Below, one piece after another: positions 8,211-16,139 of a DNA stretch of 64,000 nt. The notes below the pieces were generated by a model that was not told where the DNA came from, made no database searches, and was given only the letters and a program-made list of their open reading frames with translations. A program made the translations under genes and the position numbers. The first letter of the stretch is position 1. Each line of letters opens with the position of its first letter. The stretch spans positions 3,889,001 to 3,953,000 of the forward strand of contig NZ_CP085876.1 in assembly GCF_013284245.2 (NCBI RefSeq), read 5' to 3'. The stretch is from Brevibacillus sp. DP1.3A (GTDB lineage: Bacteria > Bacillota > Bacilli > Brevibacillales > Brevibacillaceae).

Positions 8211-9554
8211 CTATTCGGCTTCATGGGCTTGTGGCGGAAACAAAATCGTGATGGTCGTTCCCTCACCCACTCTGCTTTCCAACGTGATGATTCCCTTGTG
8301 TGCCTCCACTATCCCTTTCACAATCGTCAACCCTAATCCTGCTCCACCACGTTCCCTTGCTCGCGAGCGATCTCCCCGATAAAAACGCTCAAAGACGTAC
8401 GGGAGGTCCTTTTGATCGATGCCCGTGCCGCTGTCCTTCACTTGCAAACGGACCATCGTACTCGTTTTGTCTACCGTGACTACGACTTCTCCTCCGGCTG
8501 GCGTATGCTTGCAGGCATTCGTCAACAAATTGGCCACGATTTGCGCCAGTCTCTGCCTGTCCCCTATGATCCAGGCAGCGTGATCTCCTTTGAAGTAAAA
8601 ATTCACTTGCGCACGGGCAAACGTAGCACTCATTGACTCGGTGACTTCTTTGACAACCTCACGCAGTTCCACTTCTTCACTGCGCATTTGCAAGGAACCC
8701 GACTCCACCTGAATCACCTGATCTAAATCGCGGACGAGACGGCTCAAACGCAGTACCTCAGACCTTGTGCTTTCGAGATTTTTGGGAGTTGCTTCCCATA
8801 TGCCGTCAATCATCCCCTCTACTTGGGCAAGTAAGGTGTTTAATGGTGTTCGCAATTCATGGGCAATATCGGAGGTCAGTCGCTTGCGCAGCTCCTCCTG
8901 ATGCTCAAGACTTTGGACCAGGTTGTTAAAAGCAGCGACCAATGACGTAACTTCATCCTTGCCACTAGGCTCCGGTACACGTATGGACAGATCGCCTCGC
9001 GCGACACGTTGCGCTGCGGTGCTCACTTGTACGACTGGACGCACCATGGTCCGGGCGAGCGGTATGCTGATGATAATGACTAGGATGAGCAGCACAACCA
9101 TCGTCCACAACGTCGTGTTTTTATGCGCCCATTGGAAATGACTTTCCAAGGTCATATACGCACTCCGGTCATCGTGACTAATCACCAGTTGCCCGATCAT
9201 GACCCCCTTACTGACAAGGGGAATCTTGTCTACACTGTAATTGCTCGTATGGACCGGCCACTTCCCCCACTCGTTTTTCACTTGTCGCTGTTGATCGAGG
9301 AGTGTGATGTGCAATCCCAAGACCTCAGAAACCGCTTCAAGTTTATGATAGGCTTCCGCTCCCCAGCCTTGATTGTCCTGATACGCCTGGAGTGCGACAC
9401 GCGATATTTCTTGGTTATGCTGATTTCTCACTTCATTGGCATACATGGAAAAATGAACATCCATTTCCTTTACGGACAACAACGAGGAAAAAAGAACAGC
9501 GCATGCGCCGACTGTCATGATCACAAAGGCGAGCTTTACCCAAATATGCTTCAT
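8211..9554 (-). CDS. Sensor histidine kinase
   Basis: A 447-residue membrane kinase. TM1 is at about 7-27, followed by an extracellular sensor region to about 148 and TM2 at 149-166. A HAMP linker (about 166-220) follows. The HisKA box SDIAHELRTPLN carries His 232, and a HATPase domain has N-box ANLLTNACKHTP, DSGTGI and GGAGLGLTIVKGI. Layout resembles BaeS-type envelope-stress kinases. It lies 7 bp after its response regulator and is third in the operon TVP38-regulator-kinase. Confidence 0.93.
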   Translation of the reverse strand: MKHIWVKLAFVIMTVGACAVLFSSLLSVKEMDVHFSMYANEVRNQHNQEISRVALQAYQDNQGWGAEAYHKLEAVSEVLGLHITLLDQQRQVKNEWGKWPVHTSNYSVDKIPLVSKGVMIGQLVISHDDRSAYMTLESHFQWAHKNTTLWTMVVLLILVIIISIPLARTMVRPVVQVSTAAQRVARGDLSIRVPEPSGKDEVTSLVAAFNNLVQSLEHQEELRKRLTSDIAHELRTPLNTLLAQVEGMIDGIWEATPKNLESTRSEVLRLSRLVRDLDQVIQVESGSLQMRSEEVELREVVKEVTESMSATFARAQVNFYFKGDHAAWIIGDRQRLAQIVANLLTNACKHTPAGGEVVVTVDKTSTMVRLQVKDSGTGIDQKDLPYVFERFYRGDRSRARERGGAGLGLTIVKGIVEAHKGIITLESRVGEGTTITILFPPQAHEAE

Positions 9555-9561
9555 CTTGGCC

Positions 9562-10251
9562 TCACTTCTTCATGGGATCGTCAAAGCGATAGCCCAATCC
9601 ATACACCGTCTTGATATACTCCGGTTGCTTCGGGTCTACCTCTATCTTTTGGCGAAGATTTTTGATATGCGTATCAATGGTTCGGTCGTATCCTTCGAAA
9701 TCAAAGCCCATGACCTCACGCACGAGCTCCTCCCTGCCCCACGTTCTCCCCGGATAACGGACAAGCGTTGTGAGCAAGCGGTATTCATTTGGCGTAACCT
9801 CCAAAGCGACTCCATTTTTCGTGACTCTCTTCTCATTCATCGAGATCGTCAAGTCTCCCACCTCGATGAAATCGGAGAGTGTTGAATAATCGCCCGCACG
9901 ACGCATGACGGCCCGAACACGTGCTACGAGTTCTCTCGGGCTAAAGGGCTTGATCAAATAATCATCAGCGCCTATCGTAAGCCCACGAATCCGATCCGCC
10001 TCTCCACTTTTCGCCGTTAGCATCAAAATCGGGACACGAGACTCTTTGCGAATTTGGACGCAGACTTCTTCCCCGCTCAGATCAGGAAGCATCAGGTCCA
10101 AAATGATACAGGTCAATGAAATTGTCGTGGCCATTTCCACTGCTTCCTTGCCTGTTTGGGCGGTCAGAACATGATAGCCTTCCTTTTGCAGATAGGAGGA
10201 CAATATTTCTAAGATTTGCGGCTCATCATCGACTAGCAAAATGGTAGACAT
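9562..10251 (-). CDS. OmpR-family response regulator
   Basis: A 229-residue regulator. The receiver domain has the acidic DDE triplet at 8-10, phosphoacceptor Asp 52 (ILDLMLPD) and Lys in DYLIKPFSPRELVARV. The C-terminal winged helix contains LTPNEYRLL-like and YDRTIDTHIKNLRQKI blocks. Partner of the adjacent kinase. GGAGG precedes the ATG. The target is not visible; co-transcription with a TVP38 membrane protein suggests envelope function. Confidence 0.94.
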   Translation of the reverse strand: MSTILLVDDEPQILEILSSYLQKEGYHVLTAQTGKEAVEMATTISLTCIILDLMLPDLSGEEVCVQIRKESRVPILMLTAKSGEADRIRGLTIGADDYLIKPFSPRELVARVRAVMRRAGDYSTLSDFIEVGDLTISMNEKRVTKNGVALEVTPNEYRLLTTLVRYPGRTWGREELVREVMGFDFEGYDRTIDTHIKNLRQKIEVDPKQPEYIKTVYGLGYRFDDPMKK

Positions 10252-10262
10252 GTGAATCCTCC

Positions 10263-10847
10263 CTACTCCTCTTGTGTTTGATCCTTTCCTTTTTTCCAGA
10301 AAAGCAAAAAGACGAGAGCACCTGCCAATAAGGCAAAGAGCAAGCGAAACTTGTTTTCACTAAAAGTAATCAGATCATGACCGACGAATGTTTCAAAAAC
10401 CATCGACGGCACTTTTCCAATCAAGGTCGCTACTAAAAATTGCACGAAGGTGATATTCGTCAAAGCCGCACCTAAATTGATCACACCGGAAGGCATCATC
10501 GGATTTAACCGGAGCAAAACGATGGCCAGACATTTGCGAAAACTCGTCGTTCCATTGATGGCATGTACCCATTTGAATGATTTCAGCTTTTCGCGCCGAT
10601 CTGCTTTTTTGATCGTGAAGCGGTAAAGGAAGAAGGCAATGCAAGCACCAACCACCTCTCCCGTCAAAGAAATCAAGAACCCTCCGTACAAGCCAAACAC
10701 GACCGCATTCGCACCCGATAAAAAAATGGACGGCAATACACCTGCCACACTGATCACGATGTTCAATAAAATACTACCGATAATCCCCAGCATCCCCAAA
10801 GAGCGAATCCACTCTGCCAGAGCTTCTATATTCGTTATCCAATCCAT
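10263..10847 (-). CDS. TVP38/TMEM64 (DedA-like) membrane protein
   Basis: A 194-residue polytopic protein of the SNARE-associated/DedA-related family. It has about five hydrophobic segments and the conserved blocks LTGEVVGACIAFFLYR and LLRLNPMMPSGVINLGAALT. Members are implicated in lipid scrambling and membrane homeostasis. The ATG at 10847 (MDWITN) follows GAGGGGAG at long spacing; the longer open frame upstream overlaps the terminator at 10922 and is not credible. First gene of the two-component operon. Confidence 0.82.
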   Translation of the reverse strand: MDWITNIEALAEWIRSLGMLGIIGSILLNIVISVAGVLPSIFLSGANAVVFGLYGGFLISLTGEVVGACIAFFLYRFTIKKADRREKLKSFKWVHAINGTTSFRKCLAIVLLRLNPMMPSGVINLGAALTNITFVQFLVATLIGKVPSMVFETFVGHDLITFSENKFRLLFALLAGALVFLLFWKKGKDQTQEE

Positions 10848-10921
10848 CCGTCTGTATGACTCCCCTCTGCCACTTCTCTCTCTAGAGTAAACGAAACTTG
10901 TGAAGAAATCATGGAAAAAAG

Positions 10922-10953
10922 CAAAACAGCCGTAGCCTGATCGACTACGACTG
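10922..10953 (-). terminator. Terminator of the GyrI-like gene
   Basis: A nine-base stem (10927-10935 with 10945-10953, one mismatch) is followed on the minus strand by TTTTGCTTTTTT, 22 bp after the stop codon. Confidence 0.75.
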
Positions 10954-10974
10954 CTTGTATGATTTCCTGCATCA

Positions 10975-11469
10975 TTATTCTTCTGAAATCGCGATGTACA
11001 AATCCACTTGTGCGTTGTTGGGATCAGCGCAGCGCACTCCGTCATATCGCTCGAAATCTCCGGTAAACGTCCGCTGGTTCCCCGGTTGATGGGACCACTC
11101 CCACACCTTTGCCCATGCTTCCATCACAACCTCTACCATCGGGCCTACACGAGTCGTAAATACGGCATAGGTAGAAGCCGGCAGAGTCTTGACCGTGAGT
11201 TCAGAAGGAAGCTCACCTTTCTTTTCTACAACGGTTCCTACTAACAAAGAGTACTCGCCTGTCTCGTCACTATCGTAGTCGGAATACACACCCAGAACAA
11301 CACCCGGCTCTTTTTGATGGGGAGTTTTGAAGGGACGCTCTTCTTGATAATAGCGCTGCCACAGCTCCCCAATTTTCGCATTCGGTCCGCATTCCGCCTC
11401 ATTGGTTGTACGAATTTGCAAGCCTGCTACACGCATTTCATCCAGTTTGACAATCGTTGGGTTCATCAT
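10975..11469 (-). CDS. GyrI-like effector-binding domain protein
   Basis: A 164-residue single-domain protein of the GyrI/AraC effector-binding fold, with blocks MRVAGLQIRTTNE, GVVLGVYSDYDSDETGEYSLLVG and LPASTYAVFTTRVGP. Free-standing members bind or hydrolyse hydrophobic small molecules. Two adjacent ATGs (11469, 11466) follow AGGGGCG. The gene directly follows a WYL-domain regulator gene, and the dyad at 11524-11539 lies in its promoter region, so it is probably that regulator's target (inference). Confidence 0.82.
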   Translation of the reverse strand: MMNPTIVKLDEMRVAGLQIRTTNEAECGPNAKIGELWQRYYQEERPFKTPHQKEPGVVLGVYSDYDSDETGEYSLLVGTVVEKKGELPSELTVKTLPASTYAVFTTRVGPMVEVVMEAWAKVWEWSHQPGNQRTFTGDFERYDGVRCADPNNAQVDLYIAISEE

Positions 11470-11523
11470 TAACCACGCCCCTGTAAGAGTTTGTTTACAT
11501 GACTTAGTATAACGACCGTACCC

Positions 11524-11539
11524 TGACAACTATCTGTCA
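11524..11539. promoter_or_regulatory. TGACA-N6-TGTCA dyad, candidate WYL-regulator operator
   Basis: A 16-bp inverted repeat (TGACA at 11524-11528, TGTCA at 11535-11539) lies between the WYL regulator stop and the GyrI-like start. On the minus strand its end reads TTGACA, a consensus -35, so a bound regulator would cover the promoter. Confidence 0.55.
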
Positions 11540-11551
11540 ACATTCCAACGT

Positions 11552-12481
11552 TTATTCATAAAGTTTCGCCATTTTTTTTATCGTATCCCCAATTCTCTGC
11601 CTCACATATGCAGGCTCATGTACACACAAGGCATCACCAAAGCTAAGCAGCATACCAGTTAACCACTCATCGTCTGTCATCTTCGTTCGTACCAGCAACG
11701 ATCCATCCTGCATGGTCTCTATCTCTTCTGGCGCAAACATATCTCGTACCCTTACATGTACACGCGGCGCAAATTCGAGAACAAGAAAAATGCGCTCCGC
11801 TGTATCCCATTCTTCGAGCCATTCCAGTTTCTCTACCTGATACGGGCGAGGAGAAAACTCCTCTGTCAGTACAGACATGTCTGCAATCCGTGACAAGCGA
11901 AACAGACGATCCTCCTGGCGCTGTAAACAAAAGCCATACACGTACCACACATACCCCTTGATAATCAGTGTTATAGGCTCAATGGTGCGCTCTGTCGCAT
12001 CGCCTTGTATTTTCGTATAGGTGATCCGCACACGAAGCCTCTTCTCGATGGCTTCCCGCAGCTTGTTTACTTTTTCGGCGATCGCGGGTGTACTGCCCCA
12101 CGGATTAAAGTCATAAACAACGGGATGTGCACTTCCTTGCAGAGAGGATGGTGCAGTGGTGAGCAACGCTTTTATTTTTTCGAGAAGCTGTCCGATTTGC
12201 TTATCGTCTGTGGAGGAATGAACCCCTTTTAGCGCAGCAATAACCGCAACCAGCTCGTCCAAGGATAAGTATTGCCGATCGATCGTAAAATTCTCCATGA
12301 TCTCGTATCCACCGCTTGCCCCAGGGTACGCTACGATCGGAATTCCGGCTGCGTTAATCGTTTCTAAATCCCGATAGACCGTACGCAAGGATACTTCGAA
12401 GTGGTCGGATAGTTCACGAGCGCTCACACGGCGCTTATTCAACAGCATGATAACAATAGCGAGTAGCCGTTCTACCTTCAT
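11552..12481 (-). CDS. YafY-type HTH-WYL transcriptional regulator
   Basis: A 309-residue protein. The N-terminal HTH (about 1-60) has RRVSARELSDHFEVSLRTVYRDLETINAAGIP, a linker with GASGGYEI, and a central WYL domain (about 140-220) containing VWYVYGFCLQRQEDRLFRLSRI. WYL domains sense ligands or nucleic acids. The ATG at 12481 has GAGGG 6 bp upstream; an upstream in-frame extension overlaps the structured element at 12520. It probably represses the downstream GyrI-like gene and itself. Confidence 0.9.
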   Translation of the reverse strand: MKVERLLAIVIMLLNKRRVSARELSDHFEVSLRTVYRDLETINAAGIPIVAYPGASGGYEIMENFTIDRQYLSLDELVAVIAALKGVHSSTDDKQIGQLLEKIKALLTTAPSSLQGSAHPVVYDFNPWGSTPAIAEKVNKLREAIEKRLRVRITYTKIQGDATERTIEPITLIIKGYVWYVYGFCLQRQEDRLFRLSRIADMSVLTEEFSPRPYQVEKLEWLEEWDTAERIFLVLEFAPRVHVRVRDMFAPEEIETMQDGSLLVRTKMTDDEWLTGMLLSFGDALCVHEPAYVRQRIGDTIKKMAKLYE

Positions 12482-12519
12482 GATCGCCCTCACTTTTCTT
12501 TTTAGGCAACATAGTGGAG

Positions 12520-12731
12520 GAGAAGAAAAAGCACAGTTCTCTTCGACTCTGACACGCCAGCAGGGGGGATTGACTGCTCGTCTCCACTTCAAAAAGGGGA
12601 CCGTCGAGCCAAAGCCACCCTACGGGCGGAAGTTTCTCAAAGGAGAAGTGTTCGACGAGCGAGGTCCCCTTTTTGGAGTTCCGACTGGGTAGGCGTTGTC
12701 AAGGTCTACGAGCCCTGTGCTTTTTCTTCTC
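12520..12731. repeat. Nested long inverted repeat, candidate structured RNA
   Basis: Fills the gap between the WYL regulator and the small gene at 12859. A perfect 17-bp terminal repeat (12520-12536 with 12715-12731, GAGAAGAAAAAGCACAG) closes the element. Inside, TGACACGCC (12550-12558) pairs with the complementary strand near 12692-12701 with one bulge. A further long stem (12586-12602 with 12663-12679, core AAAAAGGGGACC) encloses a junction with two small hairpins (12615-12629 and 12634-12647). The whole folds as one 212-nt rod. The closing stem is palindromic, so strand is unresolved. It could be a noncoding RNA or a MITE-like palindrome; I found no flanking target duplication. Confidence 0.6.
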
Positions 12732-12797
12732 ACTAGCTTAGTTGGTTTATCGATAACTTTTAAAAATTTGAAGATCATTCCGTATGAATGATCATAC

Positions 12798-12841
12798 AAA
12801 AAAGGAATCTGCAGCCTAAAGTTGCTGCACATTCCCTTTTT
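12798..12841 (-). terminator. Bidirectional terminator
   Basis: AAAAAGGAAT and TGCAGC pair with GCTGCA and ATTCCCTTTTT; T-runs flank both sides. It lies 18 bp beyond the small gene ending at 12859. A second perfect hairpin (GATCATTC/GAATGATC) is at 12773-12793. Confidence 0.75.
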
Positions 12842-12858
12842 GCCTTGCTCATTCGAAA

Positions 12859-13068
12859 CTATACGCCCATACGTCTGCGTTGATTGTTTGGTTTTTTGGT
12901 GAGCTGGCTTTTCATGCTCTGATTTTGCGCCTTTTGATTCAATGGATTATTGGCTTGTGCTTGCGCTTGTTTTTTCTCCGCCATTTTGCGCTTCATCGCC
13001 TCTTGCAGGCTGATCTTCCCAGGCTTTTGCTCAGTGGTTTCTTTTTCGTTTTGGTTTGGCTCCGTCAT
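12859..13068 (-). CDS. Small hydrophilic, basic protein of unknown function
   Basis: A 69-residue protein rich in Gln, Lys and Asn, starting MTEPNQNEKETTEQ and ending in a basic NNQRRRMGV tail. It is probably disordered and has no hydrophobic segment. GAGGAG lies 9 bp before the ATG at 13068, and a clear terminator follows, which supports a real gene. I do not recognise a family. Confidence 0.6.
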   Translation of the reverse strand: MTEPNQNEKETTEQKPGKISLQEAMKRKMAEKKQAQAQANNPLNQKAQNQSMKSQLTKKPNNQRRRMGV

Positions 13069-13144
13069 GCGTAGCAACTCCTCATAGAAATTGGTTATCT
13101 TCTATGTATTCTAGTGCAAGACAGGAGGAAGCGCCAGTGGGAAT

Positions 13145-13978
13145 CTACCCGTTATTCGCCCGAAGCTGTGATAATTTTACACCGCTCGCCTGGTACTTCA
13201 AAATTTCCTCCAAAAGCTCTGCAAGGTACGCACCTGCCTCAATTGGTAGCGTGCCACCCTTATGAATATTAGAAATAACCGTACGATCTGATTCTACCGT
13301 ATTGGCATCCGGTTTGTAAATCATGTAAGCACTGAGACTTTCTGCCGTTGCAAGCCCCGGTCTTTCCCCGATCAAGGAAATGACGACCTTGCATTTTACG
13401 ATAGACGCGACCTGATCTTGAATCCAGACGCGACCTTTGTTAATGAACACTGGCTTTCCTACACTGATGTTTCTCATGGAAAGACCTTGGATTAACGCAG
13501 GCAGCAAGTCTGGAATCGTCGCCTCACACGCCGAGGTGCTGAGTCCGTCCGAGATGACGATTTGAACGTCTTTTCCTTTATCTCCATTCTGCTCCAGCCA
13601 ACGAGCGGATTCATCCGATAACATCCGGCCCGAGTCGAGGTTCATTAAATACTCCTCCATGCTCGTCGCTCTTGAATGGAGAACAGGAAGCTGCAAGCTC
13701 TCGATCAGTTCCGGACTGATTGTTTTCATGACCGCATCGCGAGCCGCTGCCTGATCTATGCGAAATTGCAGATAGCTACCCGTCTTCATTCGGGTACCCG
13801 CCCGTCCGATTCCGATACGAGCCGGCGTTCGCTTCATCGCTTGCTCCAATGCTTCTGGATTGTTAGGGTTCTTTACCCCGCATTGCTTTTGCTCAGGAAA
13901 ATCAATCACGCCCTGCCCTATTTTGGACAGCTCATCCATTACGCGCTGGACCAAATCGTCCATATTGATCTGTTTCAT
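13145..13978 (-). CDS. eutC: Ethanolamine ammonia-lyase small subunit
   Basis: A 277-residue light chain of adenosylcobalamin-dependent ethanolamine ammonia-lyase, which splits ethanolamine to acetaldehyde and ammonia. Family blocks are ARIGIGRAGTRMKTGSYLQF, VQIVISDGLSTSA and LIGERPGLATAESLSAYM. It follows eutB by 20 bp. No microcompartment, reactivase (eutA) or permease genes are nearby, so this is a minimal, cytosolic-type arrangement. Confidence 0.95.
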   Translation of the reverse strand: MKQINMDDLVQRVMDELSKIGQGVIDFPEQKQCGVKNPNNPEALEQAMKRTPARIGIGRAGTRMKTGSYLQFRIDQAAARDAVMKTISPELIESLQLPVLHSRATSMEEYLMNLDSGRMLSDESARWLEQNGDKGKDVQIVISDGLSTSACEATIPDLLPALIQGLSMRNISVGKPVFINKGRVWIQDQVASIVKCKVVISLIGERPGLATAESLSAYMIYKPDANTVESDRTVISNIHKGGTLPIEAGAYLAELLEEILKYQASGVKLSQLRANNG

Positions 13979-13998
13979 CTTGCTTCCCTCCCCACTCG

Positions 13999-15360
13999 TT
14001 AGTCAAAAATGGTTAAATCGCCTGCACGCTCTGTCAAACGACCATTTTCCATAATGCCCATTTTTTCCAACCATTTCTCGAATTCCCGGAGAGGTCGCAG
14101 TCCCAAGAGCTCGCGGTAGCTGGCGTCATCGTGGTAGCTCGTGTCTTGGTAACTGAGCATAACATCGTCCCCACCTGGTACGCCCATATAAAAATTCGCC
14201 CCTGCCAAGGTCGTCAGCATCCCCGCAATCTCTTGGTCATTCTGATCCGCATACATGTGATTCGTGTAAGTCGGAGCGATCCCCATCGGCAAACCATGCA
14301 GCTTGCCCATGAACAAGTCCTCCAGATCGGCCCGAATCATCTGTCTGCCATCATAAAGGGTTTCTGGTCCGATAAAGCCAGAGACGTTATTGACCATGAA
14401 CGGCTTCCAGTGACGGCAAAAACCGTACGTACGTGCTTCCAGCGTCTGCATATCGACGCCTTCATGAGAGTCCAGCGACACTTCAGAGCCTTGTCCTGTC
14501 TCAAAATACATGACGTTTGGTCCCGACGCTGTGCCTTTTCGAAGCATCAAATCCATTGCCTCATCCAAAATCTCCTTGTTCACGCCAAACGCATCATTCG
14601 CTCGTTGTGAACCTGCCAGACTTTGGAACATCAGAGAAATGGGCGCTCCGCCGCGAAGAGCCTGCATCTGTGTCGTGATGTGGGCCAGTACGCAGTTTTG
14701 CGTAGGGATTTCCCACTTTTGCATGAAATCATGTGTCATTTTCAAGAGCTTGGTAACGCTTTCAACGGAGTCATTATTGGGGTTAATTCCAATGACAGCG
14801 TCGCCTGATCCATATGACAAGCCTTCCTTCATTGAGGCCAAAATGCCATCGGGATCATCGATGGGGTGATTCGGCTGGCAACGGAACGCCAGTCTTCCCG
14901 GCTCACCAATCAGTGTGTTGCAGTACGCTTGATGCTTCATTTTTTGTGAAGCCATGACTAGATCAATGCTGGACATCAGCTTGGCCGTAGCGGAAATCAT
15001 CTCGCTAGTAAGTCCACGGCTAATTCTTGTGAGTTCTGGCATTCCTGTGGAAAACGACAAGATGTACTCCCGTAGCTCCCCTACCGTCCAATTTTTAATC
15101 TCATCGTAAATAGAGAGATTGATATCATCATAAATGATCCGAGTCACTTCGTCTTTTTCGTACGGAATGACTGGATTTTCATATATATCACGAAGTTGCA
15201 TTTCGCTTAATACGACTTTCGCCGCCATCCGCTCCAGTGCGGAATTGGCAGCTAGTTTACTCATGTGATCGCCAGACTTTTCTTCACTCGCTTTAGCCAA
15301 TACATCACGAACCGAAGTAAACTGGTAATGTTGTTTACGTACAACGCAAGCCAATTTCAT
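13999..15360 (-). CDS. eutB: Ethanolamine ammonia-lyase large subunit
   Basis: A 453-residue catalytic chain. Recognisable blocks are HYQFTSVRDVLAKASEEKSGD, KVVLSEMQLRD, GDAVIGINPNNDS and MYFETGQGSEVSLDSHEG. The ATG at 15360 (MKLACVV) aligns with the start of family members from memory; a GTG at 15372 is also in frame. It heads eutBC and follows a receiver-domain gene by about 140 bp. Confidence 0.95.
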   Translation of the reverse strand: MKLACVVRKQHYQFTSVRDVLAKASEEKSGDHMSKLAANSALERMAAKVVLSEMQLRDIYENPVIPYEKDEVTRIIYDDINLSIYDEIKNWTVGELREYILSFSTGMPELTRISRGLTSEMISATAKLMSSIDLVMASQKMKHQAYCNTLIGEPGRLAFRCQPNHPIDDPDGILASMKEGLSYGSGDAVIGINPNNDSVESVTKLLKMTHDFMQKWEIPTQNCVLAHITTQMQALRGGAPISLMFQSLAGSQRANDAFGVNKEILDEAMDLMLRKGTASGPNVMYFETGQGSEVSLDSHEGVDMQTLEARTYGFCRHWKPFMVNNVSGFIGPETLYDGRQMIRADLEDLFMGKLHGLPMGIAPTYTNHMYADQNDQEIAGMLTTLAGANFYMGVPGGDDVMLSYQDTSYHDDASYRELLGLRPLREFEKWLEKMGIMENGRLTERAGDLTIFD

Positions 15361-15498
15361 CTCTAGCTTCACTCACTTTCTTTTGAACTTTCCGTAAACT
15401 CTATCTCATGGAACGTAAAAAAGCGCTTCGAAACATAAGACGAAATGCTCGCCTTGGTCCAAGCGCCGTTGCTCTTCATACGATTCACTTTTTTGCGT

Positions 15499-15873
15499 TC
15501 ATTGTTTACCCGTAAGCACGAACTCCACTGCCGGTAGCAGTTCTTCTTCCATGACGGGTTTGACCAGATAGGCACATATCCCTTTCGCTTTGGCTTGCAT
15601 GACCATGTCCTTTTGACTGTATGCAGTCAAGAGAAGGATAGCCGCGTCCGAATGCTCTCGGATAATCCCAGTCGCTGTCAAACCGTCCATAATTGGCATT
15701 TTAACATCCATAATAATGAGATGCGGATTCCACATTTGCGTCAATCGAACGGCCTCTTTGCCGTTTTTTCCTTCAGCTACGACGTTATATCCCTGCTCTT
15801 GCAACATCTCGACCAGGTCCATACGCGTTATGGGGTCGTCGTCTATGATGATGACTCGATAATGCTGACGCAA
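15499..15873 (-). CDS. Stand-alone receiver protein, EutV-like without ANTAR domain
   Basis: A 124-residue CheY-like receiver: DDD at 11-13, phosphoacceptor Asp 56 (IIMDVKMPIMDG), Thr in LLLTAY and Lys in AYLVKPV. In many Firmicutes the eut operon is controlled by EutV, a receiver joined to an RNA-binding ANTAR domain. Here the frame stops right after the receiver, and none of the three downstream frames shows an ANTAR-like segment. It may be a shortened EutV or a single-domain relay. No partner kinase lies in the window. Confidence 0.8.
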   Translation of the reverse strand: MRQHYRVIIIDDDPITRMDLVEMLQEQGYNVVAEGKNGKEAVRLTQMWNPHLIIMDVKMPIMDGLTATGIIREHSDAAILLLTAYSQKDMVMQAKAKGICAYLVKPVMEEELLPAVEFVLTGKQ

Positions 15874-16139
15874 TACTCCACCTCCCGATCACCAGTGAAC
15901 GGACGTGCCAACTACTCATCATTTCCATACGCAACCGACGCCATTGTCGGTTTATCGCATATTTCTGAATACGTTTATTATATCTATATTTTCAGGCTAA
16001 TTCCAGCTTAAATCCAGCCCACCCTTCGCCCTCGTTATTTTATAGTGAAGGAACGAGAAAAAAATCAATGTACGATTTTCGGCTGCAGCCATTTTTGGTG
16101 AGCGATAAAATGAAAACATAAAAATGGAGGGGGAAACGA

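Noticed and set aside
12520-12731. SRP RNA, tmRNA or RNase P RNA
   Set aside because: The conserved cores I know for these RNAs (SRP helix 8 GNAR motif, tmRNA tag region, RNase P P4 strands) were not found on either strand.
12447-12832. Open frames on both strands across the 12.5 kb element
   Set aside because: They run through palindromic arms, lack ribosome sites, and the composition follows the inverted repeats rather than codons.
15369-15575. 68-codon minus-strand frame between the receiver gene and eutB
   Set aside because: It starts inside the receiver gene, has no ribosome site of its own, and its tail does not resemble an ANTAR domain or any family.
13999-15873. Adenosylcobalamin riboswitch before eutB
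   Set aside because: No B12-box-like sequence or suitable leader length was seen between the receiver gene and eutB.
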